64,000 nt of DNA from positions 868,001 through 932,000 of the forward strand of contig NZ_CP062946.1 in NCBI RefSeq assembly GCF_014898095.1. Direction: 5' to 3'. This DNA is from Thalassotalea sp. LPB0316 (GTDB lineage: Bacteria; Pseudomonadota; Gammaproteobacteria; Enterobacterales; Alteromonadaceae). Shown here piece after piece: positions 9,562 to 18,200 of this stretch; position 1 is the stretch's first letter; every line of letters begins with the position of its first letter. Under the pieces are notes generated by a model. The model worked only from the letters and a program-made list of their open reading frames with translations. It was not told where the DNA came from and made no database searches. A program made the position numbers and the translations under genes.

Positions 9562-12500
9562 CTAATTCCCTTTCTCTCGCCAGTGGATCACGCGATCATT
9601 ACCTCTATAGCGGCCAAAACTGGCAATCCCTTCAGGGTTTTCATCAAGATCGCCACTTGTGGTCCAAGTGTATTTTAGCCATTCTGGGGCATCGTAAATC
9701 ACGATAACCTCACCTGCTTGATTTGATGCGGTTAATACTACCGTGTCATTTTTACCTGAGGCTATACTGCCGCTCGTACCTGAGACTGAACTGCTACCTA
9801 AGCTAGTTGCACTGACGTTTGCGAGGTTAATTGCCGAGCAGTGATCTTGGGCATTGGTAATGAAATTGCCATCGCGTAAATATTGCGTTTGGATTGATTG
9901 GCGAATATCTGCGGTTTCCGGACCATAGCTATTGTCTACCATCATGCGGCCAAAGCGCATTTCTATACCCGCTGGTGAAACACTTTGCATTGCCGTTGCA
10001 CTAATGCCGTCACTATCAATGACACTGTTGACCACTAAATCAAATGAAGCAGTAAAGGGCTCTACTTGGCTAAAGGCCGTGCGCAGATAGTAGAAGTTAT
10101 CTAACGGTGACAATTGATAATCAACACTGCCTTGGCCGACATTAATTTGGACTATCTGACCATGGTGTATTGTGCCTGTCATAGCGAGTAAATTGTTATC
10201 TGTGCCAAGCGAAGTTGAATCCGCTGTTGGCGGTAAGACTTCAATGCTGTCATCTTGTAACTTAACAAAGTCACCTAAATAGTTGGTAGTCACTGCACCT
10301 TGTTGGTTGTAAGCGGTAATCTCAAGCTGCGGTATGGTGTTGTATCGCAAGCTACCTACTGCGTTGTCTGAGGCATCTTTTTGGCCTATGTAAGCAAAGG
10401 ACTGATCTAAGTTACACGTGCTGATAATACTTGCGTTGTGGTTATTGTGTAATGAGCCCGTTAATTCAGAAACTGCTCCGCCCGCATCAACAATAGAGGC
10501 AATGGTTTGAATGTAATATGCCGGCGTAAATCGGCCGATAGTTATCGCTTGAGCATCGATAACTAAGCCATCGCCGTAATTGGCATCTTGTAAATCGACT
10601 TCAATGACGCCTACTTCACTGAAACTAGCATTGTTGTAGCTAGATGTGCCATTGTTAAAGCTAGCTAAGGTAACCTGGTTAAAACTCGGTGTTGTACTTG
10701 AGGTAAGTGACTGTGAATCAGCAAAAATAAAATCGCCATCGACAGTACCCGTATCAAGTGGAGCAATGCGGGCCACTGACATGTTTATGTCACCTGGCTG
10801 ATAGTTCACGGTGGTATCACCTAAGGTATTCAGCGCGCTAACCTCAAAGGTGAAACCTGTCCCTGCTGGCTGATGAGCAGCCGCGTCAGCATTGCTGCCA
10901 TCGAGGTCACCTTGGGTGTTGTTAGCCTTTAACACCAGTGATGCAGGGGCAACCCAAAATGGATTACTGCTACCACTAATTGAAATTTCACCATCATCAT
11001 AGGCTGCGTGTACCCTAATTTGACCTGCGTCGAGGTAATTCAAGGCAATAGTTGCGATACTTTGCGAACCAAAGTTAACCCCGATATTTGCTGAATAATC
11101 GGGTAGGGCTGGTATGGTTGTATTGTCGAGCAGTAGGGCAAGGCCCTCGGTTGTCGGTGAGGCGAGTTGCTTGGCAAATTTAATATCAACATTACCGGTA
11201 AATAACCCCTCACAAACGCCGTTGTTATCTTCAACGGCCTGTATTCTTAAATCGAAGGCTTGCCCCGCAATTTGACTCACTAAGTTAGTATCACCTGTGG
11301 CACTTAAAAACCTAAATCCAGCGTTCTTAAACTCAATCTGACAACTGTTATTGAAGCCATTTGTGCATCGCGTTGCTTCGGTTGCTGGGATTGATTCATT
11401 GGCAAGCCCTAAGGTGAGTACTTCTGCACTGGTGTGATTGAAACTTACCGTGGTTGAGCCGGTAAAGGTTGTTGATGCTTTGACTTGGTTGTTACCCAGT
11501 AAATCTAAGCTGACACTTTGATCGCTTAACTCAGTGCAGTTTTCATCCATACACGCTTTAATTGTCGCTATTTCGGCAGCACATGTTAGGCCAGTAGGGT
11601 TGTGCTCAATTAAGTAGTGGTTTGGCTCTGATTTAATATCACATGGGCGGAATGTGTTGATATCTTGATTGATTGCAGCACTATCTTGCACTGAAAAATA
11701 CAGGCGAACTTCATCTAAATCACCATTGAAATTGCGGCTTGTATCAATCGCGTTACCGTCAAACTCGGCGGCCAAGAAAATATCTTGGTCAATATCAGTC
11801 AGCGATACAAGCGCATTAGCACTGTTATTGAGGCCGCCATTTAAGTAAAGTTTTTGCTCGTCTGCGCCAAACGTAACGGCGATATGTGACCATTTATTAA
11901 TGATTAAAGGTGTGGTTGACGTGAGTACTTGATCGCCATAGTGCCATTCAACATAGCCATTGGCATTGAGGTAAATACCTAGGCCGTTACCTTTGGTTAA
12001 TAATGCTTGTAAGCCACCATTAAATGCGTTGGCTTTAGCCCACAATGAGATGGTTAGTTCAGGTATTTGACTGACTTGTGCGGTATTTTCGGCACGACTG
12101 TAATTACTGCCATCGTATTCAGTGTAGTAACAGGTGCTTGTGGCACTGGCAACAGGGCCATCTTTGGCGCGGTTGGTATTACTAAAAGTTGGGTTATTAA
12201 CGGGTGTTAAGGCTACCCCTTGGCCTGAGCTGTCAAGCCAGTCTTGTTCAAAATACCACAATGAGAGTACGTCTTGACCGACAAAGAAGTCGTCAACTGA
12301 AAAATAACGTTGGCCACTCGTGCTATGCCAGTATTGGCGGAATCTAAAGCGAACGTTGTCGCCTTTATACTGGTTTAAGTTGTAAACAAATTGCTGGTAA
12401 TCGGTGGTGTTATCGTCGTTGTCAAAGCGCTTGAGTACTCGCCAGTTTCTTTCACCTTGGCGCTGGACCTGAAGATCAACATATCCGCTAAAAGTTGAGG

Positions 12501-15500
12501 CGTTATAGTAAAAGCTCACTTTAGGGTCGTTGGCTGAATCTGGGATCGGGACAAAACCGCGCATCGTTGCATAATGGTTGCGGAAATAGCGCTGATTGTC
12601 ATCATTGGGGTTTGAATCTAGGAACCAGTTACCTGAATAAGCACCACTAGTTACCTCATCCTGATTTGACAAACCCCAGTTACCTTCGTCATTCCAGTGA
12701 TCTCGACCGCTCGTTGAGGCTGTAGATGTGGCCGATTCAAAGTCATTAAAATACGGATAGCTGTATAGCGTATTTTCAAAATTACCAATGCGGACGTTAT
12801 CAACAGTGAACAAGCGAGGACCAGAAGCACTGTTCCAATATTGTCTGAAGCGAATAAAGACTTCATCACCTTTATAAGCATCTAAGTTAATTTCTGCTTT
12901 GGTGTAATTACCGTGGCTAAGCTGAGGTATATAAGTTTGTAGATTGTGCCAAACGGGCTCATTACGTCTTTTTATCTGGACATAGATTCGGCCTGAATAA
13001 ATATTGGCCTTGTACCAAAAGGTCAGGGTCGGCAAGGTCGCATTACTCGGGATCGGCACGTAACCGGCGAGCGTAATATAATGGTTGCGATGGTAGCGTT
13101 GATCTTCTAACCCAGGGTTATTATCAATAAACCAGTCGCCTTCATAAGGCAGATAGTCGGTATCGTGCGCTTGAGAAATTCCCCAGTCGTGTTCACTGAT
13201 AAATTCTGCACGGCTTAATGGTGTTTCTAAATCATTAAAATATGGGTAACCAAGTGAGCTTTGCATATTATCGCCGATGCGAAAATCATCAACGCTAAAC
13301 ACTCGACCACCGTTGGCTGAGTTCCAGTATTGGCGGAAACGCACTCTTATCGATTGACCTTTGTAGTTGTCTAACGGGTATGCATATCGGGCATAAGTTG
13401 GGTGAGTATATTGGTCGTTAAAAGTCGTTAGATTAATCCAATTGTTGGAGCCTTCAACTTGTAACTGAACATAAGTTTGACCACTAAAAATATCGGCGCG
13501 ATACCAAAAGCTCAATTCTGGGCTCTGGGCATCGAGTGGAATTGGCACAAAACCATTCATATCAACATAGTGGTTGCGGTGATAACGCTGATCTTCGTTG
13601 TCGGCGTTATTGTCGAGAAAATAGTTACCACTTCTCGGATAATATTTGTCGTCATGTGCTTGTGAAATATTCCAATCACCTTGGTGATTCCAATGGTCTT
13701 GGCCATTAACTTCATCGGTAGAAATTAATGTTTCAAAGTCATTTTCGTAAGGGTAGTTATAGGTATCGCGGCTAAGCTCGGCAACTTTGAAATCATCAAT
13801 GGTAAATACGCGCGGGCCATTGCCACTATGCCAGTATTGTCTGAACCGAAAGCGGACATTTTTGCCTTTGTAATTATTCAAAGCATACTCATGACGAGCG
13901 TAAGTTTTATGGTTGAGTTGCTCGGTAAAGGTGGTTAACGTTTGCCAGTTATTTGAGCCTTGCTCTTGGATTTGAACATAGGTTTGGCCAGAAAAAATAT
14001 CAGCTTTGTAATAAAAGCTCAGTGTTGGCGCTTGTGAATCACTAGGAATAGGAATAAAGCCCTGTAAATCAATGTAGTGATTGCGGTGATAGCGCTGATC
14101 AACAAACTGCGCATTGTTGTCGATAAAGCTTAAGCCGCTGTAGGGGATATATTCAATATCATGGGCTTGTGAAATTCCCCAATCGGCAGCGTCATTCCAC
14201 TGGTCTTGGCCATTGACCTCATCGGTTGAAACAGGCGTTTCAAAGTCATTAAAGTAGGGGTATTTGAGTGTTGGTAACAGACTTTCACCCACGTAAAAAT
14301 TATCGACACTAAATACTCGTCGGCCATTGGTACTATGCCAGTATTGACTGAAGCGAAAGCGAACACTTTGCCCTTTAAAACTGGTTAAATCGATTTCATG
14401 ATTAACATAATCTTCATGGCTTAGTTGGTCGGTAAACCGGAATAAGTGTTGCCAACTATTACTACCAGCAACTTGAATTTGGACGTCAACTTGACCAGAA
14501 AATATGGTTGGGTTGTACCAGAAGCTTAATAGCGGGGCACTAGCATCGGCTGGAATAGGAATAAAGCCCTTGAGTCGAGAATAGTGATAACGATGAAAGC
14601 GTTGGTCTTCGTTTTTACTGTTGTTATCAAGGAAGTAATCACCCTGATAAGGGATGTAAATATCGTCATGTGCTTGACTGATATCCCAGTCACCCTCATT
14701 GACCCAATGATCTCTACCATTAACGTTTGGTGTTGATGTTTGGCTTTCAAAGTCATTAAAGTAGGGGAAACTATACGTTTCTACTGGCACCTCACCAACA
14801 TAAAAATTATCAATACTAAAGACACGCGGCCCTGTGGTGGCATTGTGGTATTGCCTAAATCTAAAGCGCACTTTTTTACCGGCAAACTGACTTAACGCAT
14901 ATTGAAAGTTGGTATAGGTATCGTGATTTTCTTGATCTGTGAAGGTCTTTAAATTTTGCCAATTGGCTTGACCAAACTCCTGTACTTGAAAGAACACGTA
15001 GTCATTAAATAATTTAGCGCGGTAGTCAAAACTGGCAATGACATTACTCACATCGGCGGGGAGTGTGATATATCCTGCCATAGTGACATATTGATCGCGA
15101 TGATTACGCTGATCGAGATTGCGAGCGTTGTTATCTAAGAAATAGCTTCCTTGTGCCGGGTAATAATCATCGTGCGCGGTATTTATGCCCCAATCGGCTT
15201 CATCGGCAAAATGATTCCGTTCTGTCAGCGCTTCAAAGGTATTTAAATAAGGATAACCTAGATCAGGTAAATCGAGATCGCCAATGGTTAAATCATCAAT
15301 GAGAAACAGCCTTGGCCCAGGTGCACCATGCATATATTGGCGAAAGCGAACTTGTACATTTTGCCCTTTATAAGCGTCTAAACTGATTTCGTGATAAGTG
15401 TAAGTATCGTGATAGTACTCTTCGGTTATGCGCCTTAACGATTGCCAAGTTGTCCCGTCTGTCGAAACTTGCAGGTATATGTCGCCATTGTATAGCTTAG

Positions 15501-16119
15501 ACTTATAGGCGAAGCGCAGGGTTGGGTTAATAGCCGATGACGGAATGGGCACAGGTTTGTTTAATGTTGCGTAAACATTGCGATAATATCGCTGGTCGAC
15601 TTCATTCGGGTTATTATCTAAAAACTGGACTGGCGAGTTAGCAACGCGATCGCCTGTCGTATTGTTACTGATCGCCCATTCACCCTCTAATGTCCATTCC
15701 GTGTTGCTAGTCTCAAAATCTGTTTTGTAGGGGTAGGTTAATCCGTCTTTATCACACAAGGTACTGAAATCGGCTGCTTGAATAGCATTGGCATCAAAAA
15801 TAACACCACCATTACCCGAGCCAGAACTAGCCGTTATTGATCCTTTAAGGATGGAACCGCCGCCACTTTGACTGATGGCACCTTCAACATAAATAATCGC
15901 ATTAATTTCGGTACTCCCACCAGATAAGGCTAGGGCGCCAGCTATGTATATAATAACGTCTTCTGGTTTGCCAAATCGGTTGATTTTAATATTTTGCCAA
16001 CTGACCGAACTGCGAATATATATACGGCTGGTTGTTTCGGTACCGGTGGCAGGGCCAATTTTTATCTCGCCCTTGTTACCTATCGGGCTATTGAGATAAA
16101 AATTGTCGCCACGTGGCAC
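9562..16119 (-). CDS. Giant MshQ-like surface protein: seven repeats, LamG domain and DUF6701
   Basis: This 2185-codon frame starts at GTG 16119 only because an upstream stop blocks it; the natural start is probably GTG 16292 in another frame. Residues 1-125 hold a beta-rich region with many G and S. Seven repeats of about 165 residues start near residues 129, 287, 450, 620, 788, 957 and 1120. Their common plan is 'YPYFNDFE', 'W-x-ISQAHD', 'DQRYHRNHY', 'VRFRFRQYWHS' and 'VDDFRVG', resembling MAM-like carbohydrate or adhesion modules. A LamG/concanavalin-like domain occupies about residues 1283-1495. The rest resembles DUF6701 of the MSHA pilus protein MshQ, ending in 'RYRGNDRVIHWRE'. No other msh genes are nearby. 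A cell-surface adhesin role is inferred. Confidence 0.85.
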   Translation of the reverse strand: MPRGDNFYLNSPIGNKGEIKIGPATGTETTSRIYIRSSVSWQNIKINRFGKPEDVIIYIAGALALSGGSTEINAIIYVEGAISQSGGGSILKGSITASSGSGNGGVIFDANAIQAADFSTLCDKDGLTYPYKTDFETSNTEWTLEGEWAISNNTTGDRVANSPVQFLDNNPNEVDQRYYRNVYATLNKPVPIPSSAINPTLRFAYKSKLYNGDIYLQVSTDGTTWQSLRRITEEYYHDTYTYHEISLDAYKGQNVQVRFRQYMHGAPGPRLFLIDDLTIGDLDLPDLGYPYLNTFEALTERNHFADEADWGINTAHDDYYPAQGSYFLDNNARNLDQRNHRDQYVTMAGYITLPADVSNVIASFDYRAKLFNDYVFFQVQEFGQANWQNLKTFTDQENHDTYTNFQYALSQFAGKKVRFRFRQYHNATTGPRVFSIDNFYVGEVPVETYSFPYFNDFESQTSTPNVNGRDHWVNEGDWDISQAHDDIYIPYQGDYFLDNNSKNEDQRFHRYHYSRLKGFIPIPADASAPLLSFWYNPTIFSGQVDVQIQVAGSNSWQHLFRFTDQLSHEDYVNHEIDLTSFKGQSVRFRFSQYWHSTNGRRVFSVDNFYVGESLLPTLKYPYFNDFETPVSTDEVNGQDQWNDAADWGISQAHDIEYIPYSGLSFIDNNAQFVDQRYHRNHYIDLQGFIPIPSDSQAPTLSFYYKADIFSGQTYVQIQEQGSNNWQTLTTFTEQLNHKTYARHEYALNNYKGKNVRFRFRQYWHSGNGPRVFTIDDFKVAELSRDTYNYPYENDFETLISTDEVNGQDHWNHQGDWNISQAHDDKYYPRSGNYFLDNNADNEDQRYHRNHYVDMNGFVPIPLDAQSPELSFWYRADIFSGQTYVQLQVEGSNNWINLTTFNDQYTHPTYARYAYPLDNYKGQSIRVRFRQYWNSANGGRVFSVDDFRIGDNMQSSLGYPYFNDLETPLSRAEFISEHDWGISQAHDTDYLPYEGDWFIDNNPGLEDQRYHRNHYITLAGYVPIPSNATLPTLTFWYKANIYSGRIYVQIKRRNEPVWHNLQTYIPQLSHGNYTKAEINLDAYKGDEVFIRFRQYWNSASGPRLFTVDNVRIGNFENTLYSYPYFNDFESATSTASTSGRDHWNDEGNWGLSNQDEVTSGAYSGNWFLDSNPNDDNQRYFRNHYATMRGFVPIPDSANDPKVSFYYNASTFSGYVDLQVQRQGERNWRVLKRFDNDDNTTDYQQFVYNLNQYKGDNVRFRFRQYWHSTSGQRYFSVDDFFVGQDVLSLWYFEQDWLDSSGQGVALTPVNNPTFSNTNRAKDGPVASATSTCYYTEYDGSNYSRAENTAQVSQIPELTISLWAKANAFNGGLQALLTKGNGLGIYLNANGYVEWHYGDQVLTSTTPLIINKWSHIAVTFGADEQKLYLNGGLNNSANALVSLTDIDQDIFLAAEFDGNAIDTSRNFNGDLDEVRLYFSVQDSAAINQDINTFRPCDIKSEPNHYLIEHNPTGLTCAAEIATIKACMDENCTELSDQSVSLDLLGNNQVKASTTFTGSTTVSFNHTSAEVLTLGLANESIPATEATRCTNGFNNSCQIEFKNAGFRFLSATGDTNLVSQIAGQAFDLRIQAVEDNNGVCEGLFTGNVDIKFAKQLASPTTEGLALLLDNTTIPALPDYSANIGVNFGSQSIATIALNYLDAGQIRVHAAYDDGEISISGSSNPFWVAPASLVLKANNTQGDLDGSNADAAAHQPAGTGFTFEVSALNTLGDTTVNYQPGDINMSVARIAPLDTGTVDGDFIFADSQSLTSSTTPSFNQVTLASFNNGTSSYNNASFSEVGVIEVDLQDANYGDGLVIDAQAITIGRFTPAYYIQTIASIVDAGGAVSELTGSLHNNHNASIISTCNLDQSFAYIGQKDASDNAVGSLRYNTIPQLEITAYNQQGAVTTNYLGDFVKLQDDSIEVLPPTADSTSLGTDNNLLAMTGTIHHGQIVQINVGQGSVDYQLSPLDNFYYLRTAFSQVEPFTASFDLVVNSVIDSDGISATAMQSVSPAGIEMRFGRMMVDNSYGPETADIRQSIQTQYLRDGNFITNAQDHCSAINLANVSATSLGSSSVSGTSGSIASGKNDTVVLTASNQAGEVIVIYDAPEWLKYTWTTSGDLDENPEGIASFGRYRGNDRVIHWREKGN

Positions 16120-16142
16120 GGTTGTGCCATTAGTAAGTGGGG

Positions 16143-16292
16143 TTATTGAGTTATTAGGGGGATATTATCAAATGGTTCAGCCGTGCTACCTAAGATATTG
16201 AAGCCAGCAGGAAATACTTTGCTACAGGTTGCCGCGAGCGCTGGATTACAAAGCAATAACAGGATAAAACTGATGATTAGTCGTAAGTTCAC
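16143..16292 (-). CDS. Signal-peptide leader of the mshQ-like gene, separated by a frameshift
   Basis: From GTG 16292 a 49-residue frame reads a clean signal peptide ('LIISFILLLLCNPALA', then ATCSK) and stops at 16143. A Shine-Dalgarno AGGA stands 7 bases before the GTG. The giant downstream frame has no signal peptide of its own. If one base is added to the five-base run at 16157-16161, the leader reads through as 'EPFDNIPPNNSITPLTNG' into the giant protein without a stop. It is therefore the broken 5' end of that gene, not a separate small protein. Confidence 0.75.
   Translation of the reverse strand: MNLRLIISFILLLLCNPALAATCSKVFPAGFNILGSTAEPFDNIPLITQ
16157..16161 (-). other. Frameshift site: five-base G/C run joining leader and giant surface protein
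   Basis: The coding strand reads CCCCC here. In the leader frame a TAA follows at 16143; in the body frame a TAA lies just upstream of the run. A sixth C would join both frames. The change can only have occurred within this short overlap, which supports the placement. Confidence 0.7.
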
Positions 16293-16425
16293 TACAAATT
16301 CCTATTTTGCATTGGCTAACCAATTAAAATATAAAGTATAAATGATATAGGTAGAATTGTTAATTTACAGCAAAAATCGGTTAAATTATAGCGCTGTCTA
16401 ACGTCACTTAAAAAGGCTAGGGTAA

Positions 16426-17358
16426 ATGAATAAACACATCTCAACTTATGTGCTAGCGTTTAGTATTTTTTGCTTAGCCGGCGCGATCATTTATTTTACG
16501 GTAACGTTAACCCATGTTAACAACGCATTGCCACGGCTAATCGAGCAAGTTGATGAAACCGCGCTGCGGGTAACGCCATTGATTGACGAGGTTGCTGATA
16601 TAAAAGCGCTAGTACCAAGTATTGTTCATGAAGTTGAACAGGTCAGATTAATGGTGCCTGATGTGCTAACTCAGGCTGAAAAGATAGAAACGCTTACCCC
16701 TTCGGTCTTAGCTGAAGTTGCCGCCGTTCGAGTCAGCATTGCGCAAATAACCGAAGAGGTTGCCCAAGTTAGAGCGCTAATGCCTGATGTGCTAACTCGA
16801 GTTGATGATGTTAATCGACAAGTACCTACTATTACCCGAACGGTTGATGGTTTTACCCAAGAGCTTGGCGCGACAAATAACCACATTCCCGCTATTTTGA
16901 CTGAGATTGAGACCACCCGTACGAGTATTCCGCCTATTTTGAGCCGTGCTGAGGCGATGGTTGCTGAATTAGGTACCGTTGGAAAAACTAGTGGTGAAGA
17001 GGCCGTTTATGGTGTTGTCAGTGGCATTATTAAAGCGCCTTTAAAAGTCGTTGAAGGGCTCGGTAAAGCACTAACACTGCCGTTTGAGCAAAGTGAGAGC
17101 TGGATTCAACCAAGTGATAAAGCCTTGATGAGAACACTGATTGAGCAGTTTCTATCGCAAAATAATGACAAAATGTTAGTGGCAACCAATCCGGAGACCA
17201 AAAATGTTAGCAGGGTTTCTCTTGATGAAGACAAAAAGCTTCAAGGTAAGACCTGCAAAGTGCTCCAACTCGAGGTTGACTCGGTGAAGGGGCAGCATGT
17301 CGAGCACAAGATGACCTTGTGTCTATCACAGAATAATACGTGGCAGGTTGTCAATTAG
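16426..17358 (+). CDS. Membrane-anchored coiled-coil protein with prolines every 14 residues
   Basis: I do not recognise a named family. A single membrane segment lies at about residues 8-29. From residue 36 to 170 there is a helical, heptad-like region in which prolines recur at 36, 51, 64, 78, 92, 120, 134, 155 and 169, mostly 14 residues or multiples of 7 apart. The unit looks like 'VPDVLTRVDDVNRQ'. A Gly/Ala-rich hydrophobic stretch comes next (about 195-225). The C-terminal domain of about 80 residues contains two cysteines (GKTCKVLQLE and MTLCLSQN) and ends in 'NTWQVV', resembling small surface-antigen-like domains. It probably faces the periplasm. It stands alone between two surface-protein genes. 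Function is unknown. Confidence 0.75.
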   Translation: MNKHISTYVLAFSIFCLAGAIIYFTVTLTHVNNALPRLIEQVDETALRVTPLIDEVADIKALVPSIVHEVEQVRLMVPDVLTQAEKIETLTPSVLAEVAAVRVSIAQITEEVAQVRALMPDVLTRVDDVNRQVPTITRTVDGFTQELGATNNHIPAILTEIETTRTSIPPILSRAEAMVAELGTVGKTSGEEAVYGVVSGIIKAPLKVVEGLGKALTLPFEQSESWIQPSDKALMRTLIEQFLSQNNDKMLVATNPETKNVSRVSLDEDKKLQGKTCKVLQLEVDSVKGQHVEHKMTLCLSQNNTWQVVN

Positions 17359-17363
17359 TGTTT

Positions 17364-17378
17364 TTCGCACAATGCGAA
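17364..17378. promoter_or_regulatory. Palindrome TTCGCA-CAA-TGCGAA upstream of the PEP-CTERM gene
   Basis: A perfect 6-base inverted repeat with a 3-base spacer lies just after the preceding stop, about 150 bases upstream of the sigma-54 promoter. That is a usual distance for an enhancer-binding activator, but with no T run a weak terminator remains the alternative. Confidence 0.3.
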
Positions 17379-17429
17379 GCAAATTGCCAATCACGCAGAT
17401 AAACGGCTAATGATTCAGATGTTGTGTTT

Positions 17430-17450
17430 AATCGATATTCTGTGTCGATT
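17430..17450. promoter_or_regulatory. Inverted repeat AATCGA-N9-TCGATT, candidate activator site
   Basis: A perfect 6-base inverted repeat with a 9-base spacer, ending about 75 bases upstream of the -24 element. Position and symmetry suit a dimeric sigma-54 activator such as PrsR; assignment to PrsR is inference. Confidence 0.35.
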
Positions 17451-17523
17451 TACTTTACATCAAAGATCTCTTTACGTTATTTGTTTGTCTATAAGCCTTT
17501 GTTTTATATTGGTTTAGCCTTGT

Positions 17524-17539
17524 TGGTACAGTGTTTGCT
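17524..17539 (+). promoter_or_regulatory. Sigma-54 (RpoN) promoter of the PEP-CTERM gene
   Basis: TGGTACAGTGTTTGCT matches the -24/-12 consensus TGGCACRNNNNTTGCW at every fixed base except one T for C. It has the required GG-N10-GC spacing (GG 17525-17526, GC 17537-17538). The gene starts 57 bases downstream of the -12 element. PEP-CTERM genes are known to be driven by sigma-54 with the PrsK/PrsR system, which is encoded at 48.9-52.4 kb. Confidence 0.75.
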
Positions 17540-17595
17540 TCTTAGGGTGTAGTTGTAGTGCGTAACGATACGCACGGTAGTAGAGGTATCAAACA

Positions 17596-18144
17596 ATGCG
17601 AAACTCAGTATTAGCTTTATTTGTTGGTTTAGTTTTCTTTCTCAGTGCGAATCAAGCATCCGCAGGTATTATTCACCATGACTTTAACCAGTTATTGCCT
17701 GGTGGCTTTATGGCAGAGTATTTCGATTTAGATCAAGATGGAATTCCTGCTGACGATTTAGGCTTGGGGGACGCAGGTTTCTTGCAGTCAGGTATGATGT
17801 TAGTTGATAACACTAATACTATGATGGTAACCGATGGCGTGTTAAGTATCGGCAGTATCGTTAATAGTACAGCTAATATGCGTACTGATGATTTTTTAGT
17901 CACGCTTTCTCAGGGTGAAAATTACTTAGGTACCAGAGGCGTATCAGGTTGTTCAATGTGTTATGGCTTTTTAACGATCACGCTTGATGGCGACCAAATG
18001 TTTTTAAGTAGCTTTACTTATGAAGAAGTTGCAAATCAATCAATAACCATAGCTTCAACGGTTTCTGTGCCTGAACCAGGTTCAATTGCACTTTTAGGTG
18101 CAGGCCTTTTTGGTATCGCTTGGATGCGTCGCAAGCGCATTTAG
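17596..18144 (+). CDS. PEP-CTERM sorting-domain protein (exosortase substrate)
   Basis: The 182-residue protein starts with a signal peptide (residues 1-23, ending 'NQASAG'). It ends with a textbook PEP-CTERM tail: 'VPEPGSIALLGAGLFGIAWM' then RRKRI, that is, the PEP motif, a membrane segment and a basic end. This tail is recognised by exosortase A, which processes the protein for export to the surface or extracellular matrix. The central part contains 'FDLDQDGIPADDLGLGDAG', which resembles calcium-binding aspartate loops, and two cysteines (CSMC). The role of the mature domain is unknown; many such proteins are matrix or floc components. It has its own sigma-54 promoter and terminator. Confidence 0.93.
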   Translation: MRNSVLALFVGLVFFLSANQASAGIIHHDFNQLLPGGFMAEYFDLDQDGIPADDLGLGDAGFLQSGMMLVDNTNTMMVTDGVLSIGSIVNSTANMRTDDFLVTLSQGENYLGTRGVSGCSMCYGFLTITLDGDQMFLSSFTYEEVANQSITIASTVSVPEPGSIALLGAGLFGIAWMRRKRI

Positions 18145-18163
18145 TTTTTCATCGATTAACATA

Positions 18164-18190
18164 AAACGCCTTTAATCAGGCGTTTTTTTA
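18164..18190. terminator. Terminator between PEP-CTERM gene and sulfotransferase
   Basis: AAAACGCCT / AGGCGTTTTTTT with a short loop. It ends the PEP-CTERM transcript and, with A runs on the left, can also serve the convergent sulfotransferase gene. Confidence 0.85.
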
Positions 18191-18200
18191 TGTCGGTTGA

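Noticed and set aside
16113..16128. TGGCAC-GGTT-GTGCCA, which looks like half of a sigma-54 site
   Set aside because: It lacks the TTGC element at the required spacing and lies within the mshQ-like coding region; it is only a chance palindrome.
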